From Alphaproteobacteria bacterium (lineage in GTDB: Bacteria; Pseudomonadota; Alphaproteobacteria; UBA6615): a DNA stretch of 57,507 nt. The notes under the pieces are model-generated. The model did no database searches, had not been told where the DNA came from, and worked only from the letters and a program-made list of their open reading frames with translations. The DNA lies in contig JAJFJA010000021.1 in assembly GCA_021774445.1 (NCBI GenBank), forward strand, positions 1 through 57,507, given 5' to 3'. Shown piece after piece: positions 34,464 to 43,832 of the stretch (positions are counted from its first letter, which is position 1; each line of letters opens with the position of its first letter). Made by a program: the position numbers and the translations under genes.

Positions 34464-34715
34464 ATGCGCGAGTTTCTGCGCAGCGCCTATACGTTGCTTA
34501 TCACCCTAATCGGCATCGCCGCTTTGGCCGCCGGAACTTGGGTCAATTGGATCGCCATGGGATCTATCTCGGATGGCATTCAGGAGACCGCCGAAATCGC
34601 ACCTATTCAAGTCGTTTTCGGCAGCGCTCTGATGTTGGCTGGCGCCATACTAATCGCCGCCGCCGCGGTTCGCGCGGCTATTCGCCATGGCCAGGAGCCT
34701 CCGTCCGACTACTAG
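34464..34715 (+). CDS. Small membrane protein, two segments
   Basis: A protein of 83 aa with two hydrophobic segments (about 8-32 and 50-72) and a short polar tail. ATG 34464 follows CGGAGGG. No recognised domain. Its end overlaps the end of the convergent 67-aa gene by four bases. Confidence 0.65.
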   Translation: MREFLRSAYTLLITLIGIAALAAGTWVNWIAMGSISDGIQETAEIAPIQVVFGSALMLAGAILIAAAAVRAAIRHGQEPPSDY

Positions 34716-34915
34716 GCCTCGTCGGCTGCGGCCGGTTCGCCCCCGTCGGCGGCCAGGCGCGTCACCCGCGCCGCCAATGTCTCCGCGATTCGGCCATACT
34801 CTCTGGCGAACTCCACATGACCGTCACCCTGTGCCTCTCTCGCCAGAGCCAAAGCCTCTGAGACATAGCGCTGCAACGCATTACTGCTTACCAAACCCGA
34901 CATTGTCTGCCTCAA
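34712..34915 (-). CDS. Small helical protein of unknown function
   Basis: A protein of 67 aa, probably two amphipathic helices (SNALQRYVSEALALAREAQG and FAREYGRIAETLAARVTRLA). The second helix is faintly like the RcdA-family helix in the 53903 gene, but that is not strong evidence of kinship. It may start at ATG 34915 or 34903. A CtrA-like 11-mer lies 40 bp upstream. Confidence 0.5.
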   Translation of the reverse strand: MRQTMSGLVSSNALQRYVSEALALAREAQGDGHVEFAREYGRIAETLAARVTRLAADGGEPAAADEA

Positions 34916-34953
34916 TATTCCTGTCCACGTCCGAGAGCCCTGCAGACTGCGTG

Positions 34954-34964
34954 TTAATGGTTAA
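34954..34964 (-). promoter_or_regulatory. TTAACCATTAA on the minus strand, CtrA-like
   Basis: Plus strand reads TTAATGGTTAA, the reverse complement of the 11-mer at 30434. It lies between divergent genes starting at 34915 and 35105 and could serve either. Confidence 0.35.
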
Positions 34965-35104
34965 CAAATGGTGGCTCCCTGCGGTCTTGCAGCTGCCAAG
35001 CCCTACCCGCGAAGAAATCCGACCGATAGGAATACCATCGAGAGGGGCAGCCGCCTCCTCCCGAGCCGTTGAGTGGCAGGGCAGACCCTTGCATCATCCG
35101 CACC

Positions 35105-37177
35105 ATGTCGCGCTTCACGGTTCGATCCACCATCACCGCGATTCTCATCGCGATCACCCTCATCGCTGTCGGAGATGAGGCCTCCGCCGATGGCTTCGAC
35201 GCCGGCCTCGGTGCCTACACCCGTGGCGACTACACCGTCGCCCTAGACATACTCCGCCCGTTGGCTGAGCAAGGCCTCGCTGGCGCCCAGACCTATCTTG
35301 GTCACATGCTACGGGATGGCGACGGGCTGCCCGCCAGCCAGACCGAGGCGGCCAAATGGTATGGTCGCGCCGCCGAGCAGGGCGATGCCGCAGCCGCCAA
35401 TCAGCTCGGGCTTATGACCCTAGCCGGCCATGGTATGCCGCGCGACCTTTCCTCCGCCTTCCGCTGGTTCGGCATCGCGGCGGCACAGGGTCACGCCGAT
35501 GCGCAGACCAATCTGGCGGCCCTGTATGAACAAGGCCGGGGCACCGATCAGGACCGGCGCGCCGCCATACGCTGGTATCGCGAGGCGGCGCGCCAGGGGG
35601 TCGCCAACGCGCAGTTCCACCTCGCCCGGTTGCTTGCCGCCGGCGACGCCGACGCCCGCGCGGCTGCCAAGACCTGGCGACAGCGTGCCGCCGAGCGCGG
35701 CCACATTGCCGCGCAGGTCGCCATCGCCGGACACGCGCTCGAAAACCGGGACTACGAGGCGGCCGCATCATGGTACCGGCGCGCCGCGGATCAGGGATCG
35801 GTCGAGGCCCAATATCGGCTGGCCGACATGCGTAGTCGGGGCCAAGGGGTTTCACGGAACCTTCAGGCCGCCAAACAACTATTGCATCGCGCCGCCGGGC
35901 AAGGCTTCGCGCCGGCTCAGTTCGCGCTGGCCAAAGCCTATCGCGACGGTCACGGTACCACGCGAGACTACCGCCAGGCCGCCGCTTGGTTTCTCCGCGC
36001 CGCCGAACAAGGGCACCGAGACGCCCAGGCACTATTGGCGCTCATGTATCACTACGGCATTGGCGTCGAAGCGGCGCCCGCCGAAGCGCTGCGCTGGACC
36101 CGGCGCGCCGCCGACCAAGGCAGCACCGTCGCATTGCTGCAGCTCGCCTCGCTTCATGACGCCGGACGAGGCACCCGCCGCAACCATTCCGAAGCCGCGA
36201 AACAGATCCGCAACGCGGCGGAAATGGGTGCGGCCGACGCCCAATTCCTCCTCGCCGAGCGTTATCAGCTTGGCCACGGTCTCAAGCGCGACGACGCGGC
36301 GGCGGCGAACTGGCTGCAGCAGGCCGCGAGCCGGGGTTATGCGCCCGCACAAAACAGCCTGGGTCTGAGTTATGGCAGCGGTCTCGGCATGCCCCGCGAT
36401 CTCTCCCAGGCGGCCCATTGGTATCAGCTTGCCGCCGTGGCCGGTCATGCCCCGGCACAGACCAATCTCGGCGTCATCTATGCCAATGGCGAAGGCGTGG
36501 AGCACAACCCGGATGCCGCCGCCGCATGGTCGGGCCGGGCGGCGCGCCAAGGCTATGCCGAAGCCCAGGCCAATCTTGGCCTGATATTGCGCGACGGTTT
36601 GGGCCGCAAGGCGACCCCGATTGCCGCCGCCGGTTGGCTCCGCCGCGCTGCCGAACAGGGACTGGCCAAGGCCCAGATGGAACTTGCGCGTCTTTACGAC
36701 ACGGGTGCCGGCGTCCTCGCCGACGCCGGCCGCGCCATCGACTGGCTGAAACGGGCGGCCCTACAAGGTCAGGCCGCCGCCCAAGCCAGACTGGGTAACA
36801 GATATCAGCATGGCGTCGGCGTCGAGCAGGACTATGCGGAGGCGGTGAAATGGTACCGTGCCGCCGCCGACCAGGGCCACGCGCCCGCGCAAAACAGCCT
36901 CGGCATGATGTATTTGCAGGGCCTGGGGGTGGCCGCCAGCAACGCCGGCGCCGCCACTTGGTTCCAACGTGCCGCCGACCAGGGCAGCACCGATGGCCAG
37001 ATCAACTTGGCCCGCCTGTACCGATCGGGTCTTGGTGTGGCGCGTGACGACAACCGGGCCCGCGAACTCCTTGGCGAAGCGGCGCAGAGCGCCCGGGACG
37101 CGAGATCGACCCCGCCGATACTCCAGTCGGAGCAAATCGCCGAGGCCGCGAGACGAGCCGAAGATCAGCCTCGCTGA
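35105..37177 (+). CDS. Secreted protein with 17 Sel1-like repeats
   Basis: A protein of 690 aa from ATG 35105. A signal peptide (MSRFTVRSTITAILIAITL, ending EASA) is followed by 17 consecutive Sel1/TPR-like repeats of about 36 residues that fill nearly the whole protein (pattern A-x-A-Q-x-x-L-G-x-x-Y-x-x-G-x-G-x-x-x-D-x-x-x-A-A-x-W-x-x-x-A-A-x-Q-G). Repeats 4 and 5 are shorter. Such solenoids are protein-interaction platforms; alphaproteobacterial examples (ExoR, PodJ) act in envelope signalling and polarity, but no specific role can be read here. Confidence 0.88.
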   Translation: MSRFTVRSTITAILIAITLIAVGDEASADGFDAGLGAYTRGDYTVALDILRPLAEQGLAGAQTYLGHMLRDGDGLPASQTEAAKWYGRAAEQGDAAAANQLGLMTLAGHGMPRDLSSAFRWFGIAAAQGHADAQTNLAALYEQGRGTDQDRRAAIRWYREAARQGVANAQFHLARLLAAGDADARAAAKTWRQRAAERGHIAAQVAIAGHALENRDYEAAASWYRRAADQGSVEAQYRLADMRSRGQGVSRNLQAAKQLLHRAAGQGFAPAQFALAKAYRDGHGTTRDYRQAAAWFLRAAEQGHRDAQALLALMYHYGIGVEAAPAEALRWTRRAADQGSTVALLQLASLHDAGRGTRRNHSEAAKQIRNAAEMGAADAQFLLAERYQLGHGLKRDDAAAANWLQQAASRGYAPAQNSLGLSYGSGLGMPRDLSQAAHWYQLAAVAGHAPAQTNLGVIYANGEGVEHNPDAAAAWSGRAARQGYAEAQANLGLILRDGLGRKATPIAAAGWLRRAAEQGLAKAQMELARLYDTGAGVLADAGRAIDWLKRAALQGQAAAQARLGNRYQHGVGVEQDYAEAVKWYRAAADQGHAPAQNSLGMMYLQGLGVAASNAGAATWFQRAADQGSTDGQINLARLYRSGLGVARDDNRARELLGEAAQSARDARSTPPILQSEQIAEAARRAEDQPR

Positions 37178-37289
37178 GCCGTATTCCGGCCGAAACGAGG
37201 TAATGTCGTGACGAAATCTTGATCGGGTTGAAGCCCGCGCCTTGTTAGTTTATTTCCGAAGCTCATCAATCCAATCCACCGGAGGAAGA

Positions 37290-37763
37290 ATGAAAAAGAA
37301 GCCGCATCTCGGCGGGGCGATGGTGATCGCCCTGGCGGTTCTGGTCGGTGCCAGCGCCACCGCACAAGCCCAAGACACCGCCGAAAACGCGATCAAATAT
37401 CGCCAAACAATCATGAAGACCCTGGGGGGTCATCTCGGCGCCATCGCCGCCATCGCCAAAGGCGAGGTATCGGTCAGCGACCACGCTGCGCGCCATGCCG
37501 CCGCCATCGCCAGTATCACCGAGATGATGCCGGACATATTCGCCGAGAACACCGGCCCGGACTCCGGCGTAAAAACCCGCGCGACGGCTGCCATTTGGCA
37601 AGAAACCGATAAGTTTCAACAAGTTATCGCGGTTGCCCAAGCCGAGGCCAACAAGCTTGTTGAAGTCGCATCGTCCGGTGACGCCGGCGCCATCGGCGCC
37701 CAGCTTGGCGCTTTGGGCAAGAATGGCTGCGGCGCCTGTCACACAGGATTTCGCTCCAACTAG
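37290..37763 (+). CDS. Class II c-type cytochrome (cytochrome c')
   Basis: A protein of 157 aa with a signal peptide ending AQAQD. The mature part is a four-helix bundle with the single haem site CGACH (followed by TGFR) at the C-terminus, and the family's N-terminal pattern IKYRQTIMKTLGGHLGAIA. Cytochromes c' bind NO and CO and protect against nitrosative stress or carry electrons. ATG 37290 is preceded by GGAGGAAG. It stands alone between a Sel1 protein and a small membrane protein. Confidence 0.93.
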   Translation: MKKKPHLGGAMVIALAVLVGASATAQAQDTAENAIKYRQTIMKTLGGHLGAIAAIAKGEVSVSDHAARHAAAIASITEMMPDIFAENTGPDSGVKTRATAAIWQETDKFQQVIAVAQAEANKLVEVASSGDAGAIGAQLGALGKNGCGACHTGFRSN

Positions 37764-37854
37764 CGCCTCCCCGGGTCTCCGCCGGCAAGGTTGAGACCCG
37801 GCCGCCGCCATTAACCGCCATATCCTCGAGCTCATCCAGTCGCAACGATCGTGG

Positions 37855-37883
37855 TTCACCCCTCGGTCAAGCACGCCTATACT
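37855..37883 (+). promoter_or_regulatory. Candidate promoter
   Basis: TTCACC (37855-37860), a 17-bp spacer and TATACT (37878-37883), 34 bp before the ATG of the 72-aa gene. Confidence 0.45.
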
Positions 37884-37917
37884 GGTCTCCTGACAATATC
37901 GAAGGAGGCACGGCCCG

Positions 37918-38136
37918 ATGGCGGAGCCGGTCCCGCTTAGGGAACGCAGCGCCGAGGCACTCATCCGCGGCCTGACGGAAGGCGAATTCGATATCAAGGA
38001 AGCTATGCTGGCGCAGCGCCTTCTCCAGGAACGTCAGCGCTTGCGGCGCACCCGTTGGTCGCTACCTCTCGCCATCATCGGCGCCGCATTGGCCGCAAGT
38101 CTGGTTACCGCGACCGTCCTAGGCTTGCTGCGCTGA
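37918..38136 (+). CDS. Small single-pass membrane protein
   Basis: A protein of 72 aa. A charged N-terminal helix (RSAEALIRGLTEGEFDIKEA, MLAQRLLQERQRLRRTR) is followed by one C-terminal membrane helix (LPLAIIGAALAASLVTATVL). GAAGGAGG lies upstream of ATG 37918, and a good promoter lies before it. Unknown family. Confidence 0.65.
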   Translation: MAEPVPLRERSAEALIRGLTEGEFDIKEAMLAQRLLQERQRLRRTRWSLPLAIIGAALAASLVTATVLGLLR

Positions 38137-38270
38137 CGCGCATTGAGCGAGCATGCGGATGCCAATGGCATTTTGGCCAAAGGCAAGTAAACTCACCGCA
38201 ATCTCGCCTAGCCATGATCATCAGCTTAGCTTATTCAGATAGCCGTTAGTCGGACGGACCGGTGCAAAAT

Positions 38271-38759
38271 ATGTCGACAATCGACGCATTACGACGAGAA
38301 ATCGTTCATACCGAGCTGCAGCGCGGTCTGGACTACTGGTGCCGATTGCGCGGCGACCGCGCCTTTCCCAGCCGTTCGGACCTTGATCCATTGGATATTC
38401 CCCATCTGCTGCCGACGGTTTCGCTGATCGACATCTTCACCGATCCGCTCGATTTCCGTTTCCGGCTCATCGGCACGCGGCCGGCCGGCAGCACTTCGGC
38501 GCGAACCGGCCAATCGGTATTCGATATCCCCGAGCGCGAAGGCCGGGAGCGGATCGTCGTTAGATACCGGCGCTGCCTCACTGAACGCCGCCCGGTGCTG
38601 GACACCTACCAATGCACCGCCGGCGATGGTATCCGGCGCGTCGAGGCCGTCACCTGTCCCTTGAGCGACGACGACGTCACGATCAACATGATGCTCAGCT
38701 TCGGTCTTGGCGAGCCTGTTACCCCCACGCATATCAGGGCATATTGTCCGCGCTCCTGA
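38271..38759 (+). CDS. PAS_5 domain protein
   Basis: A protein of 162 aa with the alphaproteobacterial PAS_5 layout: PSRSDLDPLDIPHLLPTVSL, then IDIFTDPLDFRFRLIGT and a C-terminal sheet. The family is a PAS-like sensor fold without an attached output domain and of unknown ligand. A GTG at 38262 would add three residues. Confidence 0.78.
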   Translation: MSTIDALRREIVHTELQRGLDYWCRLRGDRAFPSRSDLDPLDIPHLLPTVSLIDIFTDPLDFRFRLIGTRPAGSTSARTGQSVFDIPEREGRERIVVRYRRCLTERRPVLDTYQCTAGDGIRRVEAVTCPLSDDDVTINMMLSFGLGEPVTPTHIRAYCPRS

Positions 38760-38870
38760 GCCGGTTGCTCGCAAAAGAGGTATTACGGCTGCCGGCATCG
38801 GGATGCCCAGGATAGTCGGCATCGACCTGTGCCATCACGCTAGTCTCGCGAGCCAAAACGAGGCTCCGAG

Positions 38871-39326
38871 ATGTACCGGTTGTCAGCCTGCCTTATCGTC
38901 GGATCGCTACTGGTCGCCGGCTGCGCCGCACCGGCCGAATCCAACGGTCGCGCCGCCCTGCCCGACCAGTACAGCCCCGATCTCACGAACCAGTTCCTTC
39001 TCGGCCATCTCGATGACAGCCAGATCGGCGACCCCCTCCTCCAACAGATCGTTCGCGCCATGCGGCAGGATGATTTTTTCAGGTTAACCCTGGAACGCGC
39101 TTCTTGCGGCGATCCTGCCGCGCAATATTGGGCCGGTTTCGACAACCAATATAGCATCGCCCTTGAGGGCGATCCGGTGACCGCGCACATGTGGTATGCC
39201 CTTGCCGCCGGCCAGGGCCACCCCACGGCCAGGCGTGCCATGAGCAGGCTCTCCGAGGGCATGACCCCAGGGCAAATCACTGAGGCAAGAGCGCGCGCCG
39301 AACGTTGGTCACCGGCCGACTGTTAA
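38871..39326 (+). CDS. Sel1-like lipoprotein
   Basis: A protein of 151 aa. The signal peptide has a lipobox (LLVAGC), and the C-terminal half carries one clear Sel1-like repeat (DPVTAHMWYALAAGQGHPTA preceded by CGDPAAQYWAG). ATG 38871 is preceded by GAGG. It should be an outer- or inner-membrane-anchored periplasmic protein. Unknown partner; the large Sel1 protein 2 kb upstream is not obviously linked. Confidence 0.72.
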   Translation: MYRLSACLIVGSLLVAGCAAPAESNGRAALPDQYSPDLTNQFLLGHLDDSQIGDPLLQQIVRAMRQDDFFRLTLERASCGDPAAQYWAGFDNQYSIALEGDPVTAHMWYALAAGQGHPTARRAMSRLSEGMTPGQITEARARAERWSPADC

Positions 39327-39402
39327 CACCGCTCGCCGCCAACCTTGCGGTCCGCCCACAGCCGCGCTAAGCACGTCCCCTGCCAGCGCGGGAGCCTCGA
39401 GC

Positions 39403-40473
39403 TTGATTCGATCTCACAACACTGCCCCAAAACTTGTTGAAAAGACTCGCCTATCGGCCGCCACCGCTTTCCTCGCCGCCCTAGGCACAATCCTATGGTC
39501 GGTTGCCGCCGCCGCTATCGGCATGCACGAAGGCCCGACCGAACAGGCCTATCTGGATCTCGCCAACAACCGCGGTCCATTTGCGCCGGGCGCCGCTGCC
39601 CCTGACTTCGCGCCGGTCGCCGCCATCGGCGTGCTTGACGACATTGGTTTCGACGTTGTCGGCTCCGGCACCCTGGTTTCATCCGACCTAGTCCTGACCG
39701 CCGCCCATGTCCTCATCGACCCCGATCAGCCGAGTGCGCCTCTTGACGACCTGGTGGTCCGCTTCGGCGCCGACATCGACCACCCGAGCGCGGAATACCG
39801 GGTTACCGAGCTGTTCAGCCCCCGCGATCTGGTGACCGGCTACGCCGCCTTCGCCGAGCCGCTACCGCGCGGCATGTCCGATGCCGACCTCATCGCCGCC
39901 GAGTTCGCCGATATCGCCTTGGTTCGCCTCGATCGACCTGTCACGGACATCGTACCCGCTTCCATGTCGCCTCGATCGCCTAATGTCGGGCAAAAGCTCA
40001 TCATCGCCGGCTATGGCGTGGCCGCCGTCGGCTCGCAGCGCGATGAGTCGGCGTGGCGTGAGCCTAGCCTCCGCCGCGCCGCCGAGAACATCCTCGACCG
40101 CGACATCGCTATCGATCCGTTCACCGGCCGCAGCGACCGGGGCGGTCTGCTTCTGTTCGATTTCGACAGCGGCAGCGAAGAGCGCAATTCACTCAACCGC
40201 CTGAATGACGCTTATTGGCTGGCGATCGCCGGCCGCGGCAACAGTGCGGCGACGCCGTTGCCATTGGAGGGCAGCAGCTACCCCGGCGACAGCGGCGGCC
40301 CTGCCTTTGCGTTCCTCGACGCCGCTTGGCGGGTTGTCGGCGTCAGTAGCGGCGGCAGTGGCTGGCCCGTCAACGGCCAGCGCGACGGCTTTGTTCAGTA
40401 TGGCGACATCTTGCTATACACACGTGTCGCCAGCCACGCGGATTGGATCCGCAAGACGATGCTTGGCCCTTAG
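39403..40473 (+). CDS. Secreted trypsin-like serine protease
   Basis: A protein of 356 aa starting at TTG 39403 (GGGAG upstream), with a signal-like hydrophobic stretch (residues 18-45). The chymotrypsin-fold triad is complete: His in LVLTAAHVLI, Asp in DIALVRLDRPV and Ser in YPGDSGGPAFAF. Probably periplasmic or extracellular. No PDZ domain, so it is not a DegP-type protease. Substrate unknown. Confidence 0.88.
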   Translation: MIRSHNTAPKLVEKTRLSAATAFLAALGTILWSVAAAAIGMHEGPTEQAYLDLANNRGPFAPGAAAPDFAPVAAIGVLDDIGFDVVGSGTLVSSDLVLTAAHVLIDPDQPSAPLDDLVVRFGADIDHPSAEYRVTELFSPRDLVTGYAAFAEPLPRGMSDADLIAAEFADIALVRLDRPVTDIVPASMSPRSPNVGQKLIIAGYGVAAVGSQRDESAWREPSLRRAAENILDRDIAIDPFTGRSDRGGLLLFDFDSGSEERNSLNRLNDAYWLAIAGRGNSAATPLPLEGSSYPGDSGGPAFAFLDAAWRVVGVSSGGSGWPVNGQRDGFVQYGDILLYTRVASHADWIRKTMLGP

Positions 40474-41051
40474 CTCAATCCCGAGGCCTGCGGCGGCGCT
40501 TTTCGCAGCCCTCGAGACCCTGTGTTCCTGCGCATGAACGCACGCGCCGAGACCCACCGGAGGCCTACTGATAGTGTGATGTCGGTCGGACCGGCCGTCG
40601 GATGTAAATCCGGCCATAAAGCGATGGCCCCGCCGCGCAAGCGCCGACGGGGCCAAAGGTGTAGACAATTTGTCCCACCAAGCCCGACCTCAGGGACGGG
40701 CTATGTTGATCTAAAGATCCTGAATGTCAAAATGTTAAGAATGGTCAGGTGGAGTCATCTTTATAACCTCCCAATCCTTACCGCGATTATACCGAAAATC
40801 TGACCCGATTGCAAACCAATCGGACTACTCATAGTAGAAAAGGTGCGGCAACCCCAATCACCAAAGAGCATAGCCGCGCCAGCGGGGTGTAACGCTTATT
40901 AGGTCGGCCTGCAGTCTCTCAGTAACCTTTCCTCTGATCCGCTGCACTCGTTATTCTTGGCGTCGGCGACCGCGTATTGCGGCTTCGCCGTTCAGGGCAG
41001 CAGAACGTGCTGGCAGGTAATGGCGGCACTCGTCGGCATCAGGTATTTGTC
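40474..41051. other. 580-bp gap with a hairpin and an AT-rich stretch
   Basis: GGCCCCG/CGGGGCC (40626-40632 with 40648-40654) followed by AAAGG could end the protease transcript. The part from 40700 to 40900 is AT-richer and probably holds the promoter of the next gene. No convincing gene. Confidence 0.4.
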
Positions 41052-42296
41052 ATGGCCGAAATGACCAAGAGAATTGATCCAGCGATCGAGTTGGACCTGG
41101 GTGATAATCCAGGCAAAGTCTCGTTTGCGACCTATAACGAGCTCCTGAGTTGGGGAGAACGAGAAGTCGCGGCTTGGCGAGGCTTGGCCGATCACCGCGA
41201 GACCTTGCCGCCCCTGACCGGCGACCCGGCTCTGCAACGCCAGCAGGCCGTGCCGAGCCAGATCGTCAGCATCGCCCGCCAGGCGCTTGCCGCCGGCCCC
41301 GGCAGCGACCTTTCCGATATCCGGCGTCGCTTGGTGCAGTCCCTCAACCGCTACACGCAGGCGGATTGCATTCATCATCGTTCGGTACGCGGCCGGATGG
41401 TTTTGCAGCTCTTGGAGACCGATCCCGCGGCGGCTGTCGCCATGCTCGCCGCCTATACCCATATGACCCTGACGGTCGCGGACCGCGGCCGCGGCGTCGA
41501 GCATGACCTGATGCCGCTGCTCCACGCTCTGGCCCGAGCCACAGCCGTGGAGCAAGGCGGCCCGACGGCGTTGCGCGCCGAGCAGGGCGCTTTCGTCACC
41601 ATGCGCAACGACTGGAATCAGCGCCTCGCCGGCAAACAGGAGGATCTCGAGAGCGCGGTTGTCGACGTAACAGGTTGGCTGGCCGAGGAACGCGCCGGCG
41701 TTGACCGCCTGCGCCAACAATTCGCCGATCTCGAAACCCGCCATAGTGCGGCGATCGACGACTACAAAGCCAGCCTCGCCAATTTGGAACGGGACTACGC
41801 GGCCCGGCTCAATTTGCGCAGTTCTGCCGGCTACTGGTCCCGCAAGCGTTTCGGCCACCGCCTCGCGGCGGTCATTGCCGGCCTTACTTTTCCGGCTGTC
41901 GCTGCGGGCATTATCTATGCCGTTTTCTGGTTCGCCACCGTCGGCGAGGGATTGGTTCGCCAGCTTCCCGGCCTGCGCGATATCACCGCGGACGCCACGA
42001 TATCGACCAGCATCATCGCGCCGGTCGCCGGCACGATCGTTATCGGCCTCATCGTGCTGTTTGGCATCTGGCTGTTGCAGTTGATCAGCCGGTTCTTCTT
42101 CGCCAACCTGGCGCAGATGTCCGACGCCGGCGAGCGCGTCGCCATGGTTCAGACCTTCCTCGCCTTGGCCCGCGAGGACGGCCCGGACGGACACGCCGAC
42201 CGCCTGCTGGTATTGCAGGCGCTCTTCCGCCCCGGCCGGTCCGGTCAGTTCGAAAGCCTCGCCACCCCACGCCGCGACCGCCGTAGCACGACCTGA
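41052..42296 (+). CDS. DUF6161-like membrane protein
   Basis: A protein of 414 aa. The first 290 residues are soluble and helical with a coiled-coil section (about 205-270). Two membrane helices follow (LAAVIAGLTFPAVAAGIIYA and IVIGLIVLFGIWLLQLI). The end has the pattern FFFANLAQMSDAGERVAMVQ, TFLALAREDG, which I associate with the DUF6161 C-terminus. Function unknown. An upstream extension to 40977 is possible but lacks a ribosome site. Confidence 0.65.
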   Translation: MAEMTKRIDPAIELDLGDNPGKVSFATYNELLSWGEREVAAWRGLADHRETLPPLTGDPALQRQQAVPSQIVSIARQALAAGPGSDLSDIRRRLVQSLNRYTQADCIHHRSVRGRMVLQLLETDPAAAVAMLAAYTHMTLTVADRGRGVEHDLMPLLHALARATAVEQGGPTALRAEQGAFVTMRNDWNQRLAGKQEDLESAVVDVTGWLAEERAGVDRLRQQFADLETRHSAAIDDYKASLANLERDYAARLNLRSSAGYWSRKRFGHRLAAVIAGLTFPAVAAGIIYAVFWFATVGEGLVRQLPGLRDITADATISTSIIAPVAGTIVIGLIVLFGIWLLQLISRFFFANLAQMSDAGERVAMVQTFLALAREDGPDGHADRLLVLQALFRPGRSGQFESLATPRRDRRSTT

Positions 42297-42429
42297 TCCG
42301 CCACCTGTCTGCGGATCGTCCCGCAAAATCTTGCCGACGATTGCCGCGCCTGCCGCTGGGTGATATGCCTCGACCGTCGTCGGTCGTCAGAACCGACGCA
42401 CGCGATTAAGCCCATCAGGAGGAGATACT

Positions 42430-42777
42430 ATGGCCATTATCCGCAACCAGCCCGGCCCGCGCATGAGCCAAGCGGTCATTCATGGCGACACGATCTATTT
42501 GGCCGGGCAGGTCGCCAACGACCGGTCCGCCGGCGTTGCCGGCCAGACCGAGCAAATCCTCGCCAAGATCGACGGCCTGCTGGCCGAGGCCGGCAGCGAC
42601 AAATCAAAGCTACTGTCCGCCAACGTCTGGCTCTCCGACATCGCCACCTTCAACCAGATGAACGAGATCTGGGACGCCTGGGTCGTTCAAGGCAGCACCC
42701 CGGCCCGGGCCTGCGTCGAAGCCAAGCTGGCGGTTTCCGATATTCTCGTGGAGATCGGCATCATCGCCGCCCGCTGA
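42430..42777 (+). CDS. RidA family protein
   Basis: A protein of 115 aa, the standard length of the RidA/YjgF/UK114 family. Archetypal members hydrolyse reactive enamine/imine intermediates from PLP enzymes. The family pattern is present: SQAVIHGDTIYLAGQVAND, ILAKIDGLLAEAGSDKSKLL, and ARACVEAKLAVSDILVEIG, with the Arg (PARACVEA) that binds the carboxylate. ATG 42430 has AGGAGGAG upstream. Subgroup not determined. Confidence 0.92.
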   Translation: MAIIRNQPGPRMSQAVIHGDTIYLAGQVANDRSAGVAGQTEQILAKIDGLLAEAGSDKSKLLSANVWLSDIATFNQMNEIWDAWVVQGSTPARACVEAKLAVSDILVEIGIIAAR

Positions 42778-42801
42778 TCGCTGAGGCTCGCCACGGCAGG
42801 C

Positions 42802-43002
42802 CTAGTCCTGCCACGGCAGCTTGCGGATCTCGCTATCAGCCAGACGCCGCGTCAGGCCGATATCCGCCAGCAACCGGTCGTCCAACCGGTCCAAGGCCAG
42901 CCGCTCGTGCCATTTGTCACGCATCGCCGTGAACAAGCCTACGACCCTGGTGAACCCGCGCCGGGGCGGTGGCGCAATTACCGAAATGAACGTGCTGAAC
43001 AT
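42802..43002 (-). CDS. DUF1127 (YjiS-like) protein
   Basis: A protein of 66 aa with the core ERLALDRLDDRLLADIGLTRR near the C-terminus. This small family of Arg-rich proteins includes RNA-binding regulators in Alphaproteobacteria. It ends 25 bp from the convergent RidA gene. Second member of the family in this window. Confidence 0.78.
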   Translation of the reverse strand: MFSTFISVIAPPPRRGFTRVVGLFTAMRDKWHERLALDRLDDRLLADIGLTRRLADSEIRKLPWQD

Positions 43003-43163
43003 GGGGCAAACCTCCGTCTTGAGACGGGAGATTGGCGCACCGACAGGCCGGACACAAACGAGGTTTATTCGATCGATCTATTAGTTTTTCTTGTCCGGTT
43101 GTCATCCAGACTCATTCGGCACCTTTTTGGCGATCACGCTCCTGCCCCCAAGGCATAGTCGGT

Positions 43164-43832
43164 TCACCCCGCCCGTTTACGGCCACTCACCATAGCCCGT
43201 GCCAAATTTTCTTTATGCACCATTGAGGCGAGCAAGACGCCCGCTATGTGCGCGATGACGAGCAGCAGCGTGAGGTTCGAGAAGAACTCGTGAATTTCCT
43301 CGAGGGCGTCGCCATCGAAGCGCGGCTCGCCATTCGCCTCGTCTCGCTCTTCCTCATCTTCCGCCGCGCGGGCCGTTGCGGTGGCCGGAGTGACGTCGCG
43401 CGCAAACAACGGCGCCAGCGGGCCAGCGTTCTCTTCCACGGCCAAAACCGCGATGCCGGTCGTTGTCGTCGCCGCCAGCGAAATCAGCAGCGCAAAGACC
43501 ATCAAAGCGCCCGCAGGACTGTGGCCGAGGTAGCGCTTCGCTTGAAAATGTATCAAATCTTTTAGGTATCGTGCCGCCTCGGCAGGACCATAGGCGAAGT
43601 CTGTGAACCGTGCATATTTTGACCCGACAAAACCCCAAATAACGCGAACGATGACGTAAATCCCGACGCCATATCCAGCCCAAGCATGGAGCACGAGCAG
43701 ATCGTCTTCCGTGAAATACGCCACGAAAAACAACAGGACGAGCAGCCAGTGCCCTATACGCACCAGAAGGTCCCAAACCAAAACCTGCGGCGAGTCCGCG
43801 GGATCCGTATCGCTGCTGATCTTCGCGGCCAT
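43164..43832 (-). CDS. Cytochrome b561-type membrane protein
   Basis: A protein of 222 aa with four membrane helices and haem-ligand histidines in RIGHWLLVLLFF, LLVLHAWAGYG, and the C-terminal IHEFFSNLTLLLVIAHIAGV. An acidic loop (RAAEDEEERDEANGEP) sits before the last helices. It belongs with hydrogenase/DHH-type b-cytochromes that pass electrons between quinone and a periplasmic partner. No dehydrogenase gene is adjacent. GAGGAAC precedes ATG 43832. Confidence 0.87.
   Translation of the reverse strand: MAAKISSDTDPADSPQVLVWDLLVRIGHWLLVLLFFVAYFTEDDLLVLHAWAGYGVGIYVIVRVIWGFVGSKYARFTDFAYGPAEAARYLKDLIHFQAKRYLGHSPAGALMVFALLISLAATTTTGIAVLAVEENAGPLAPLFARDVTPATATARAAEDEEERDEANGEPRFDGDALEEIHEFFSNLTLLLVIAHIAGVLLASMVHKENLARAMVSGRKRAG

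Noticed and set aside
40992..42326. 444-aa reading frame on the minus strand opposite the DUF6161-like gene
   Set aside because: Low-complexity Gly/Ala/Arg/Gln composition typical of antisense frames in GC-rich DNA, no domain and no ribosome site.
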